Source: Cheiracanthium punctorium
Lineage: Eukaryota > Arthropoda > Arachnida > Araneae > Cheiracanthiidae
DNA length: 64,000 nucleotides
Reading direction: 5' to 3'
Assembly: GCA_038373885.1 (NCBI GenBank)
Contig: JAWZYV010012245.1
Span: 1-64,000, forward strand
A program made the translations under genes and the position numbers. The first letter of the stretch is position 1. Every line of letters starts with the position of its first letter. Positions 23,240-34,975 of the stretch are shown here, piece by piece. The notes under the pieces were generated by a model. The model saw only the letters and a list, made by a program, of their open reading frames with translations, was not told the origin of the DNA and made no database searches.

Positions 23240-23530
23240 TCAATAATTATCAAAGAAGTCGCTTAGATAAACGCAATATTTTTTGTGTGTTTCCGTAGTC
23301 TCTATACCTCCCAATAAACTATGTGTCAAATTTTCCTCAGCAGTGCATTTATATCCCATTGTCGCTATTGCGAAATTTGATAAATAAGACTTACTGCTGC
23401 CTGAGTCAATCAGTATCCTAATATATTTTATTTGACTCTCACTTCTAAGACGAACGACACGTGTCTGCAAAAGAACTTTACAAGTAGCTGTTCTATTAGA
23501 CAGAACTGAGTCCTTTTTTCCAGTTTCCAC
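23240..23530 (-). pseudogene. BEL/Pao aspartic protease
   Basis: The motif RILIDSGSSKSYLSNFAI has the DSGSS active site of retropepsins of the DUF1758 type that precede the RT in BEL/Pao elements. The strand TRVVRLRSESQIKYIR precedes it and SLLGGIETT follows. The frame ends near 23240 and joins the RT region only through a shifted frame. Confidence 0.85.
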
Positions 23531-24830
23531 CCCCAGTAAGCTGAGATTTTTCTCGAATCTGCCCGAGTGCTTTCTTCAGTACACATTATTTTAAAATGAA
23601 ATTTGCGGCAAATCTCACAAGGGGGTACTTAAGTTTTACAAAATCGAAATTTATGTTTACATATCGAGAGACATTTGAAGCGTGCACCTTTTTTCATTAA
23701 TACTTGCTTCTTCTCTTCGTAAGACAAATTATCAGCATGTTTGCAGAGGTTACTTGAGTGTGATTTACCACAAAATACACATGCCTCTTTCTTCGTTTGT
23801 GAAAAATTAAACAACTCAGATGCTGTTGGGCTAGCTCTTTCCCTCCTACCAGGACTACATTTGTTTACGTCTTCTATTTCTGCATTGAATCTGCTGCGAG
23901 CTAACCTCACTTTCTCTTCACTTTCAATTGTGATGTAAAAAATTCATAAGAATATTTAACTTATTAACAGCTTCTTTCTTCTTGCCAGGCGTCAACGACA
24001 TTGAATTCAAATTTCTTTCCCATATTCTCAATACGTCAACGGGCAAGTAAGATTCAATTAAAGGATACAAAATTGAAGAATAATTTTCACCAGAAACACC
24101 TAACATATTTAGCGACCTCAAATATGTTTCAATCTTATCATACAATTTAAATAACGGTGGTTTTGAATTTTTCCCATCACATTATTCATCATCAGAGAAA
24201 GAACTTCCCTTATATAAACTTCTATTAACAAAGTGGGTCTTTAAACAGTCTACTACATTTTCATAACTATCACCCGTAGCAGGATGTGATTCGAAAATTT
24301 CTCGCACTCTTGAACCTTTCAAGGTTGCTTGTAACAAATACTGATATTTATCTTTGTTGGCGATGTCCTCATCATTGTGTATTTTCTCAAACTGTGACCA
24401 AAATGGCAACCATTCCATAACATTTTCCCTCAAACAACTTAAATTCAATTTTTGGAAGCTTAAACTTTCGTTTTGGCAAATTTTCAACAAACTGAGACTC
24501 ATTTCTGGCTTTAACACTGCTCAAGATTTTTTGAACTTTTGTTCTCAATCTAATAAATTTTTCTTCGTATAAGCTAAAGCCTTCATATTCCTTATCAAAT
24601 ATATCTTGAGGACACTTTTCATCGTTCCGCAGAAGATTTTGAATTTCCTTTTCTGCAAAACCGAGTTCGCCCCATTTTTCCTCTAACTGAATAAACAGAA
24701 TCTAGATTTCTTCAATGTTCCTAACATCTGCTTCTAAGTTATTCTCAAGTGAATTAGCTATACACATAAATGCAGTTCTAAGTGGTGTTCTTAACTTTCT
24801 TAAATTATCCATAATTCAACACTAGAATTT
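23531..24830 (-). pseudogene. BEL/Pao gag with zinc knuckle, in several frames
   Basis: From the right: an ATG at about 24810 opens a coiled N-terminal segment with one stop. 24182-24517 contains VMEWLPFWSQFEKIHND and YQYLLQATLKGSRVREI, the conserved gag domain (DUF1759). 23924-24145 carries the downstream helical part. 23629-23910 carries the knuckle-like ACVFCGKSHSSNLC. Each piece abuts the next in a different frame, so one or two small indels separate them. The parts are in the correct order and spacing for a single gag. Confidence 0.8.
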
Positions 24831-24901
24831 CCGTTTATCAACTTCGATACACAGTTTAATTCGAGACAATTCCTATCCCGGCAGGGATGCCAAATAATAT
24901 T

Positions 24902-25246
24902 GCATCCCTGCATAACAATATTATTAAATTATGACAAGGTAAACTAGTAACTTACAACTAACCTTGCATAAGCAGTTTTTTCGGATTCTTGTCTCAAAAA
25001 GACTGCTATAAATGAGAAACAGTAAAGCTGGGTTTTAATTAAAACATATATTTCACAGCCAAAAAAATTAACAATCACATCACATTTCACATTATATATA
25101 TTACATATTAAAAAAAAAAAGAACGACACCTTTTTATTTTCTGTGTTGCCAAAAAACCAACAACGAAGAAACGAAACACAAGTTTCTACTCACATTTCAT
25201 TTAGTTAGTCCTAGCCTTGCGGAAAGGTGGAAATGTCACTTTCGCA
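24902..25246 (-). repeat. BEL/Pao 5' LTR
   Basis: It begins GCATCCCTGCATAACAATAT and ends GTCACTTTCGCA, matching the left LTR. The adjoining internal sequence on the minus strand reads ATTATTTGGCATCCCTGCC, which may hold the primer-binding site; I cannot name the tRNA. Confidence 0.85.
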
Positions 25247-25249
25247 ATA

Positions 25250-26099
25250 TCAGGGAACATCTCGGCAATGCCTCGATTCAGCGGGGACTTCTTCGGAGAC
25301 TGGAGCTGAACTTCTAGGCACAGTGTCTGCATTTTCCTTGGGAACTTCTGCCAGAAATCTGGAATTAGAATCAAACAAAACATTTTTAGTGTATCCCTTC
25401 ACAAGATCATTAAACCGGACGTGTTCCGTCTCTAAAATTTTTCTTTCTCTAGAAAGCCATATGTGGTACGCAATGGTGTCAAACGCATATCTAATAAGGA
25501 TACCTTCCTTGGTTTTTGGGTCAAGCTTATCCCTCCTATGTCGTTCGACATGTATGTAGGCCAAAACTGCCAATAACTTTTTAGTGTCGAACACTGCATT
25601 TGTTTTGAAACAATAAAGTGTAGGGAACTTCATTAGCTATGCTTCTATGAGAAAAATGATTTTGCAGATAAATGAAAGTATGGGCTAACTCAGCCCACAA
25701 ACCTTTCGATAATTCGGCTTCAATTCTCATGGCACGAATACCATCAGATAAGGTCCTATTGAGCCTCTCTGCAACGCCATTCATCTCTGGCAAGTATGCA
25801 TTTGTCCTTTGATAGGCGATCCCCCTATCGGTGAGAAATTTTTCAAATTTGTCAGAGCAAAACTCAAGGCCATTGTCTGACCGAACAGCCTTTACTGGCT
25901 TATCAAACTGTTTTTTGACTTTCAAAATAAAATTGTTAAACTTTTCAAAACAGTCACTTTTATACTTGAGAGGAAAGACCCAGGCGAATCTTGAAAAATC
26001 ATCGACAGCCGTGAGGAAATATTTCCTGTGGCCAAATGAGGGACCAGACGCGCTACTCCATATGTCGGTATGGATTAATTCCAAAGGTCTTTTCGTCAT
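25250..26099 (-). pseudogene. copia-A integrase core and post-integrase linker
   Basis: The core shows the first acidic residue in PLELIHTDIWSSAS, the second in VKAVRSDNGLEFCSDKF, and the glutamate in NAYLPEMNGVAERLNRT, that is, the D,D-35-E pattern of the copia integrase. The next frame (25250-25633) holds the usual linker LDPKTKEGILIRYAFDTIAY and LSRERKILETEHVRF. One frameshift near 25600 separates them. The BEL/Pao LTR cuts the left end and the long-inverted-repeat element cuts the right end. Confidence 0.9.
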
Positions 26100-26130
26100 T
26101 TTTAGAAAGTGATTCCATCAACCTTTCAAG

Positions 26131-27411
26131 TTATTAGGCAAGTTGGAGTGTATAGGCTGATTAATTTTATTTTTTACCAACTATGCGAAAAATTCCAGAG
26201 CTGGGAATCGAACCCAGGACTGCCGCATAACGCGCGGGTGCTATAGAGCACCCGCGCGTTATGCGGCAGTCCTGGGTTCGATTCCCAGCAGGGCAGTCCT
26301 GGATTCCCAGGGGCAGTCCTGGGCGTAATGGAGTTGTCGCGAATTAATTGTTTCATCTGTTCTATCTGTGGTTTGCAGAGGGTCATTCCATTTCAAATCA
26401 ACCAGTAAATTCCAAAAATGTCACCCACCGTCTCGGATTTCTTTGAAAATTTTTATAAATGTAGCCATTAGTGTTCTAACTAACAATATGAAATTTTACT
26501 TCAACATCTCTAATACTTTTTAAGATAAAAATTATTAAAATAATGGAAAAGTGACCATAAATGGCGTTTTTGCAAGCAATTATTTTAGTGGTGCTTTTTC
26601 AGATAAAAAATCATAACTTTCTTTATTTTCAATATATTAAATTGAAATTTATACCAAAATGTTCACAAAGGTTTGGAAATTATAGAAAAAAATAATTTTA
26701 TAGTCCTGTTTAGCACTGGAATCCCCCAAAATTCATAAACTTTGTTTTTTTCAAAAACATTTCATAAAAACAATAATTTTGCAAAAGCTGTTTCAGAAAA
26801 TGGTGTAGCTCTTAACAAAGCAAACTATTTTTTTACTTACATGTAAATGCATAAAGTAAGATAATTTATAATAAAAACGGTGGGTATTTGAGTCCTAATA
26901 GGTTAATTTAATTAAAAACCAAATATTTTGAAGATTTTTCTAAAATGTTATACTGCATGTAAATGTTACTATAAAATAATTTTTTATTTATTTAATTTTT
27001 AAAAAGTGCTTATTTTATTTAAAAGTTAATAATGAGTTGTTATTTTACTTAAAATTTAAATTATTTTAAAATTAATTTTTTTTAAAAAACAAAATACGAA
27101 ATACATATAGTTAACATGCGTCAAAATTTTTCTAGCTTTTTTTATTGTCAACTACAAATTAATACTTTAGTTAAAAAACAAACATTTTTCTTAAAAGTTT
27201 AGCTGTACGCAATTAAATGTGTAAAAAAAGGATTTATTTAATTAATACTTTCTTAATTAAAAAAAATTAGACAAAATTTGTACATTAATTAGAAGATGCA
27301 TGCTGAAGATTTTTGAACATTTCTTTGAATCACTGACTACAAATTAAATAAGAAACATACTAACTTGTTTTAGAATAAAATAAAGCATTAATTATTATGA
27401 CTAATTGTGAC
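26131..27411 (+). repeat. Left arm of long inverted repeat
   Basis: It starts TTATTAGGCAAGTTGGAGTG and ends near ATTATGACTAATTG. It matches the reverse complement of 29664-30884 with few differences, apart from the rearranged tRNA-like segment at 26194-26330. Confidence 0.9.
26194..26290. repeat. Head-to-head tRNA-like hairpin
   Basis: A minus-strand tRNA-like 3' half (26194-26240) is followed directly by a plus-strand copy of the same segment (26244-26288), giving the perfect palindrome GGGTGCTATAGAGCACCC at their junction. Two further CAGTCCTGG fragments follow to about 26330. The 5' acceptor and D-arm are lost in both halves, so neither can be a tRNA. Confidence 0.8.
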
Positions 27412-29663
27412 ACTTATGTTCAGTATTTTTCTAGAAAAAAAAAGTAGTCCCTTTCCTTCAATCAATCAATTTCAATGGAGATTCACTTATGTTTTATAAT
27501 GATGCATTAACATCTTCTAAAGCTTCTTGTTTTGAAATTGACAATTTCAAATTTTTGACAGTTTCACCACTGCCAGTTAATACTTTGTCATCAAGCTCAG
27601 AAATAAGTTAACCTACTTCCTACAAAAACTACATAGTTTTTGTCCAGGAATCGATTTTTTAGAGTTTGGCAATTTGTTAATACCTCAGATAAATGTAAAT
27701 TAATGGTTCTCAAACATTTTTTTTTTCTTTTTCTTTTATGGCACTTAAACGGGTCAAAACATGATGTGTGAAGTATTTCAAATTTATTGAAATAAAATAA
27801 TTTGTGATGTTCACAAATATTAAGTAAAAGCTCCGATTGTACATTACTTCTCAAACTTATTCAGTTCAAGTCTGAAGGGCTTAATAATGCAGAACTTGAT
27901 TCTACTTGAGTATAAGTCTTTTTATGGCATTCAGTTCCATTTTCTTAGCCAATACTACAGCACGTTTCGGAATGTTCTGCTGTCATATTAAATGGAACTG
28001 ATATTCAGTGGTAGCACAAAAAAGAAAAAAAAAAACATTCTAATTTAAAGTCTTTCAATTAGATAAACAAAAATGAGCTTACATATCAAGCTGAATAAAT
28101 TAGCTTTAGATTATTGGTTTAACTCTTTTTAAAATAACTTCAACAATCCCAGAACATCAAAAACAATTCCAAATTACTCAAAGAACATCTTCACTTAACC
28201 AAAGAAAGGCAAAACTGATTCCAATTCTCAAAGCATCTGACCAAGAAAGAGATATTCACACCTGCAAGCAAGAGGATGACTCATTGGAAGAGGGAGTGGA
28301 CCTCACCCCTTTAAGGCCACTTTCCACATCGAGAAGGAGCCGCTCGCCGCTTGGCCAATTATCACTTGTAAGGAATAAATTTTTCGCACTGCAGAGAATG
28401 AGGGAGATACTACGGACAAAAGGTAATTGAGAACCGTGGATAATATTGCGGTTTCACACCCCCATACCCTGGAGGGATTTTATGCCGTAAACCTTCGGGT
28501 CGGCCCCTCCAGTGGGTGTCTCACACCTCTCTCACACCCCCATTTATTGTTCAGTAGAGGACAGTCCATGTGTACCCGACATAAGACGCAGCCAAATATC
28601 CCCATTCAAATACATTGTAGCCGTAGCAATCACTGGGTGTGGGCAATGGCCTTTACTATGATACACTACTCAGTATCTCCCCATGCATCTTCTCATATTA
28701 CACTAGCTCCTTACCACACAACAAACAGAAAGCATGTGATCTGATCCAGTTACAGTCCAAAAGCCTGTTGACTGAAAAGAGACTACTGTCATAGTTCTTT
28801 TAAATTGATGTAAAAATAAACAAAATTAGGATAAAAAACAAAACAGTTTTTAAAACTGTTTTAATTATAAATTAATATAAATTTTATTTATATATAAATA
28901 ATTGTTTTATATATAAACAATATACAGATATGCCTTCTTCATGCCTTAGGCAATTTACCCCCTCCCCCTAAAAAAAAAAAAAAAAAAAAAAACATTACAA
29001 AATTGGCTGAGACAACATTTAAATTTTGAAAATTTTCGAACCATACAGCACATAGATTGAACTAAATTTCTTTTTCTGCATGTTTCATTACTGTTAGAAT
29101 AAACTGTTCCTAAAAGTGCATAGTACAACTTCTGAAGAGACATTCTAAAAACTTTGAATCTCTAAATTAGGACAACTTAATTGCATAAAAATAACTTAAA
29201 AGTTGCATCATTTCTGGAAAAAAAAAAAAAAAAGCCTGTTTCCACTTTTTCTCCCCAACCCCCATTTTTTTTAATTATTTGTTATTGACATACTCTTTTT
29301 CCTTTTTGCTTGAACTGATTAAAAAAATACTGATTTAAACATTAATAAACTATTTTAACTTGATTTCCTAATGACACATTAAAAATTTTTACATTAAAAA
29401 TAAATAAATACGAAGTTTTTACCTGACCGGTGAGGAGATTCCCCATTATAAACAAAGCATTGTCTACATTAAAAAAATAGAATTAACAGTTACATTACTG
29501 ATCTAAAATAAGTTAGAATGAGTGTAATTTAACTTGTAGTTGACAATAAAAAAAAAGAAAAACTTCAAGTTTTGACACATGTTTACTTTATGTATATTCA
29601 GTTTTTGTTTGAAAAGTGTCATATTTTAAAAATAAAAATAATTAAATTTTAAGTAGAATAACT
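27412..29663. other. Loop of the long-inverted-repeat element
   Basis: No transposase is recognised. A GC-richer segment at about 28290-28740 stands out from the AT-rich rest, with CCATACCCTGGAGGGATTTT and a plus-strand frame (28427-28744) without recognisable domains. Poly-A/T tracts lie at 28022-28035, 28970-28992 and 29218-29233. Confidence 0.4.
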
Positions 29664-30884
29664 TAACTCATTATTAATTAGTCATAATAATTAATATTTT
29701 CATTTTATTCTAAAACAAGTTAGTATGTTTCTTATTTAATTTTTAGTCAGTGATTCAAAGAAATGTTCAAAAATCTTCAGCACACATCTTCTAATTAATG
29801 TACAAATTGTGTCTCAATTTTTTTAATTAAGAAAGTATTAATTAAATAAATCCTATTTTTACACATTTAATTGCGTACAGCTAAATTTTTTAAGAAAAAT
29901 GTTTTTTTTAACTAAAGTATTAATTTGTAGTTGACAATAAAAAAAGCTAGAAAAATTTTGACGCATGTTAACTATATGTATTTCCGATTTTGTTTAAGAA
30001 AAAATTAATTTAAAAAGAATTTAATTTTTAAGTAAAATAACAACTCATTATTAACTTTTAAATAAAATAAGCACTTTTTAAAAATTAAATAAATAAAAAA
30101 TTATTTTATAGTAACATTTGCATGCAGCATAACATTTTAAGAAAAATCTTCAAAATATTTGGTTTCTAATTAAATTAACCTATTAGGATTCAAATACCCA
30201 CCGTTTTTATTTTAAATTATCTTACTTTATGCATTTACATGTAAGTAAAAAAATAGTTTGCTTTGTTAAGAGCTACACCATTTTCTGAAACAGCTTTTGC
30301 AAAATTATTGTTTTTATGAAATGTTTTTGAAAAAAACAAAGTTTATGAATTTTGGGGGGATTCCAGTGCTAAACAGGACTATAAAATTATTTTTTTCTAT
30401 AATCTCCAAACCTTTGTGAACATTTTGGTATAAATTTCAATTTAATATATAGAAAATAAAGAAAGTTATGATTTTTTATCTGAAAAAGCACCATTAAAAT
30501 AATTGCTTGCAAAAACGCCATTTATGGTCACTTTTCCATTATTTTAATAATTTTTATCTTAAAAAGTATTAGAGATGTTGAAGTAAAATTTCATATTGTT
30601 AGTTAGAACACTAATGGCTACATTTATAAAAATTTTCAAAGAAATCCGAGACGGTGGGTGACATGGCCTGGTTGATTTGAAATGGAATGACCCCAGAGGA
30701 AGATGATAAATGCCAACGGCTCTAATGCGAGAAATTTCATCTGGGAATCGTCCCAGAGTAGCTCAGTGGTAGAGCACCCGCGCGTTATGCGGCAGTCCTG
30801 GGTTCGATTCCCAGCTCTGGAATTTTTCGCATAGTTGGTAAAAAATAAAATTAATCAGCCTATACACTCCAACTTGCCTAATAA
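29664..30884 (-). repeat. Right arm of long inverted repeat
   Basis: Inverted partner of 26131-27411, ending CCAACTTGCCTAATAA. It carries the full-length tRNA-like sequence at 30752-30821. Confidence 0.9.
30752..30821 (+). tRNA. tRNA-like sequence, probably not functional; GTT at anticodon position
   Basis: The 70-nt stretch folds as a tRNA: acceptor CCCAGAG/CTCTGGA (outermost pair mismatched), D-arm GCTC-AGTGGTA-GAGC, anticodon arm CCCGC-GCGTTAT-GCGGC, T-arm CTGGG-TTCGATT-CCCAG. Box A (TAGCTCAGTGG) and box B (GGTTCGATTCC) of RNA polymerase III promoters are intact. Against function: position 33 is C rather than the near-universal T, pair 27-43 is C-C, and the sequence lies in a transposon arm. 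By position the anticodon would be GTT (Asn), but this should not be trusted. Confidence 0.5.
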
Positions 30885-30899
30885 TGGTCTTTTCGTCGT

Positions 30900-31800
30900 T
30901 CATTCACCATAGCCTTGGAATTGGGCACGCATCATCTTCGCTTGTATGCAGGTGTTGCAAAATTGCAGTGTACCGCTTAACTTGCTCAGGCCGTAAACCA
31001 AATTCTTTTTAGCTAAATATTTCAATGCCTTCACATTCTGGTGACCAAACCTGCGGTGCCACATCATGATGTTATTTCGACAATTACTTTTATTGCTGAC
31101 CAAAGCTTCAGCAGAAGGAAGGTCCGAAATGATCCTTGAATGTAATAAATACAAACTTCCCACTAATGGGGCTATTCCCATGACGTCAGCTCTCGAATTT
31201 ATCATGTTACATTTTGAATCATGGATAACCAACCGATGGCCATATTTATCCATCTGACTTCCTGATATTAAGTTCTTCTTTAAAGACGGGCCCCAGTAGA
31301 CTTTAAGAAGAGTCAATACTTCGTTATGGCCATTCACGTCTAAGCTCAGTGAAACAGAACCATAGCCTTTGGCTTTAATGGTTGTATCCCCTATACCTTG
31401 CGCTTCAACATCGCATGACTGAAAATTTTTCAAAAAGGACTTATCAGTGATGAAATGCTTTGATGATCCCGAGTCAACTACCCAGTCAACAGTTTTACCG
31501 GAATCGCTCAACAGACTTATTTCTTGATCAATTACGGCAAAAGAACAATTATTGAGCTTACCTTTTGGTTTCTTATTACTTTTTGGCAGATTTTTACATT
31601 GGGGGGAAGAGGTGTCCAGGTTGTCCACAACAGAAGCATTTACTGGTTTATTTTCTGACTTCAGGTTCGTCCACTTTAGGCCTCGGGAATCTTGGTCTAG
31701 TCCTGCTTCTTCTGGAAATTAACACATTTTCGCTCCGAGCAGTAGGGGTCGCTTCTGCGGCATCACCGGATTCATACTTCAACCTATCGTATTCGGCTAA
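30900..31800 (-). pseudogene. copia-A gag end, protease and GAG-pre-integrase
   Basis: The frame 30900-31628 holds the protease active site VDWVVDSGSSKHFITD, a region ending KKNLISGSQMDKYG, and the integrase zinc-binding part MMWHRRFGHQNVKAL ... CNTCIQAKM. Just upstream in other frames (31629-31720) the minus strand encodes the gag zinc knuckle CFCCGQPGHLFPQC (CX2CX4HX4C) and a basic linker RRSRTRPRFPRP. Beyond about 31800 coding similarity to copia stops abruptly; the gag N-terminal part is absent. Confidence 0.9.
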
Positions 31801-33124
31801 CAGGCAGATTCAGATGTAACGTCTTAAATATAAGATCCGACCGGACGGATCTTCTCAAACTTCCGACCCGAGCTTATCTCCGTATTCAGATGTAACACTT
31901 AAGACGGGCGGATCTCATGACGTCAGGGTCGTATCTTTGGAAGTCAGTTAGGCGATGTTCAGTAGAGTGTTCCGGAATGTGAATGATTTTTACCAATCAG
32001 AGTGGCTTAAAGGCCGTGTTTACATATGATGTCACACAAAACAACATGGGAAATGAAATAAACAAACATTGATATACTACGTTGTTGAATATATTTTAGC
32101 ATGAGAATGGATCCAGTGTTCATTTGAAGAAATAAGATTGAGAAATTGACTTCAGGGATTAGTTTTTTTTTTTTTTTTTTTTTTTTTTTCATTTTTGAAT
32201 TGTATCAAGCTTATTAAGGATTATGGAATTAACATACTGTTTGTATCTGTACATCACAAGTCTTGAATTTTAGGGGCAATTGCCCCTCTTGCCTGTTACA
32301 CCTGTGCATTTTAGGTTTTCAAAGGCTCGATTTGAAAAAGTTTGTGTTCTAATGTCTCGTAATAGCTTCTAAAGCTAAAAGAAAGCTTTTTAAAGCTAAA
32401 AGAATGCTCATGTTGTTCTGCTTTTAATTAACATTACTTCATGAACATTCTTTTGGATAAATTCTCCACACTGCTCTGCTCTGCTAAATTCTTAACTGGC
32501 AAAATTCATAAAGGTATGTGGTAAGTAGTAATGAAGCATGAAAATAGCATATTTTCATGATTCTAAAAGTAAACTTAAAGTACTAATATACAATTATTTT
32601 TTAATATAGGTAACATGTTTATTCAAACTATTTTTTTTTATTGCATGGTTTAAGCTTCCTTTGACATGCATGAGATTTACATTTTACACAGTGAATATGT
32701 TCCTACCAATAATGTGTAACAGATATATATATATATATATATATATACAGGAGAAATTCAGTTTTTTTTTCTATTACTATTTCAGTATATATAAATTTCT
32801 AACCTAAATAATTGCTCTCCCCTTTTGTTGAGGGGCCCCGGGCTGTTGCCCTTTGCCTGGGTGATAATTGAGCTCTGATTTTAAATAGAACTCTATATTA
32901 ATAAATTGTTTACGTTAGTACACCAATTCTTTCTCCATAAAAAAATGTTGAGACTCTATTACATCTATAATTTTCTTATTACCTTTCACTATACCAAAAA
33001 AATCTGATGTGTCCAACACATGACTTCCTTGCACGTCTATTAGATCAAAAATATTTTCGACGCACTTCCTCTAAACTTATTTGTTTGAAAGAGATAAAAT
33101 ATTAATAATAGTAAGATTTAGCGA
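31801..33124. other. Non-coding filler in copia-A
   Basis: No gene. ATTCAGATGTAAC occurs at about 31808 and 31892 around CCGACC/GGCGGATC-rich sequence. Poly-T lies at 32163-32190 and (TA)n at about 32720-32747. GGGGCAATTGCCCC (palindrome) lies at about 32272. This marks where gag should be. Confidence 0.5.
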
Positions 33125-34204
33125 TTTCTAGCCAAATATTTCGATATCGCCAAGCTGAGTTCAATTTGAAAGATTTCCTTCTGACACTTTATTTGGCGAT
33201 ATTTCACCAAAAGCCGACAAACTTAGTCTGCGAGATTTTGGGGATAGCCAAAGTAGTCATTGACCACAGACTTTCAATGAATTGAATGCATTCATACACC
33301 TCAATGTATTTAAAGTCATTTGGCAAACCCTGTAAATAAATTCTCAGTCGATTGCTGTCAAAAAAGATATTGAAAACAGTTAGATATTACAATAGTTCTA
33401 AATACAAAAGTTCAAAATTCTACGGGTTAAAGTTTTGGAGTTATACAAAATACGAAATAATTTTTTGCGCCAAATTTGGCGATATTTTGCCGAAACTCAT
33501 CAATTTCGACGACATTTGGCGAGATTTTAAGCATGAACCAAACAATGACAGATTATCGCCAAATATGGCGATATTTCGCCAAAACTCGCCAAGAACGATG
33601 ACAAATGGCAATACTTTGGGCATGGACCACATAACTGAATATCGCCAAATTTGGCGATATTTCGCCAAATCTCACCAAGGCCGAGGACAGACGGCGAGAT
33701 TTTGGGCATGTACCAACCAATGACCGTCTACAATTGTATTATATTGAAGATGTCCATAGACATTAAAGTAATGAAATTCTTTTCGGTGGTTCTGTAAATA
33801 AACTCTCCAGTAGATTGGAACCAAAAATCGAGATGCACAACTAGATGTTACAGCAATCTTATATATGAAATTTCATAATAGTTTTTGAGATTTGAGAGTT
33901 AAATATGCACACACGTACACCAAAAGTCGCCAAGCTTGGCGACATTTGGATAGTTCTTGAGGGAGTCACGTGACCGTGGTCGGACCAATACCTAACTTAT
34001 GTGGTAGGACGGCATTGTGCTTGAAATGGATGAATGCCCCTAAAATTGCCATTGACCGTAATGTATTGGAAATCTTTTGAGTGTTCCTGTAGCTGAACTA
34101 TAAATGATAAAGACACTTTTTTTAATGGAGAAATTCATTTTCTAACTCTTTACAGCATATATCACTTCTGAGTCGTTTAAAATAGCCCAATACCTCTAAA
34201 AAAC

Positions 34205-34730
34205 GCTTTGATGAATTTCGGCCCATAGAGCGTAATGTATTTCGAATCTTTTGGGCTGTTCTGTAGATAAACTATCCAGTCGAATGGAACCGAAAGGGGA
34301 GGTGCACAACTAGATGTTACAACGTTCCTAAATATAAAGTTTCAACATTCTACGCCTAATAGTTTTTGAGATATGCGAGTTTAATGAATTTTGGCCCATT
34401 GAGCGTAATGTATTTCGAATGTTTTGGGCAGTCCGGTAGATAAACTATCCAGTCGAATGGAACCAAAAGCGGAGATGCACAACTAGATGTTACAAATATC
34501 CAAAATATGAAGTTTCGACATTCTACACCTAATAGCTTTTGAGTTAGGCGAGTTTAATGAATTTCGGCCCATAGAGCGTAATGTATTTCGAATCTTTTGG
34601 GTGGTCCTGTACATAAACTAACCATTTGATTGTCACCAAAAGGGGAGGTGCACAACTAGATCATAGGACAATCCTAAATATCAAATCTCAACTTTCTACG
34701 ACCAATAGTTTTTGAGATATGCGAGTTACA
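34205..34730 (+). repeat. 172-bp tandem units within repeat copy 2
   Basis: TGAATTTNGGCCCATNGAGCG recurs at about 34212, 34384 and 34556, each followed by AGCGTAATGTATTTCGAAT, the GATAAACTANCCAGT segment and GCACAACTAGATGTTAC. The units differ by scattered substitutions. Confidence 0.85.
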
Positions 34731-34944
34731 TACGTACGTACGTACGTACAGACGGCATGGAAAAACTGGCCACAATAGACTCGCCGCTGGTCAAAATGAG
34801 TTGCAGACGCATTAATATGATGGTGCATGATAGCCTACAATGAGATGCATCGAAAAAATTTTTAAAATTCAATTTAGAGGTAGTCAAAATCGTTTTTTTT
34901 TTTTGTCGAAATTTGGCCCCCAAAATTTTTCGGGATCACATTAC

Positions 34945-34975
34945 TTCCTTATACTACGTACAAGGAAGTAATTTT
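34945..34975. repeat. Terminal hairpin of the repeat family
   Basis: TTACTTCCTTATACTACG is followed by TACAAGGAAGTAA, giving a stem of about 12 bp around a short loop. A decayed version lies at about 50801-50823 at the end of copy 1. A 3' hairpin recalls Helitrons, but no CTRR end follows it. Confidence 0.65.

Larger units (their letters stand above)
18696..25246 (-). mobile_element. BEL/Pao LTR retrotransposon inserted in copia-A
   Basis: Two similar LTRs (18696-19037 and 24902-25246) bracket gag, protease, reverse transcriptase, RNase H and integrase-type sequence in Pao order on the minus strand. The flanks GTATC and ATATC form a 5-bp duplication with one mismatch. Copia-A integrase coding stops at the right edge and copia-A sequence resumes at the left edge. 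A hAT MITE interrupts the RT at 21064-22057. Confidence 0.9.
26098..30885. mobile_element. Long-inverted-repeat (fold-back) element with tRNA-like tips
   Basis: The element lies inside copia-A between integrase and protease coding. GGTCTTTTCGTC (12 bp) occurs on both sides (26086-26097, 30886-30897) and may be a target duplication; the left side has 33 extra bases before the arm starts. The arms run 26131-27411 and 29664-30884 as near-perfect inverted copies. Close to each tip is tRNA-like sequence. The 2.25 kb loop has no recognised transposase. Superfamily unknown; a Mutator-like or fold-back element is one option because of the long arms. Confidence 0.8.

Noticed and set aside
28427..28744. 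Transposase of the fold-back element
   Set aside because: No catalytic motif; too short; composition follows the GC-richer DNA.
30752..30821. Functional tRNA-Asn
   Set aside because: C at position 33, C-C at 27-43, a mismatched outer acceptor pair and location in a transposon arm argue against function; kept only as tRNA-like.
33441..33723. Overlapping frames on both strands in the GGCGATATTTCGCC repeat
   Set aside because: The frames arise from tandem units; the translations (repeated F-G-D-I / W-R-Y-F type) follow the repeat period.
34945..34975. Helitron 3' end
   Set aside because: A hairpin is present but no CTRR follows and no TC 5' end was found; left open as unknown.
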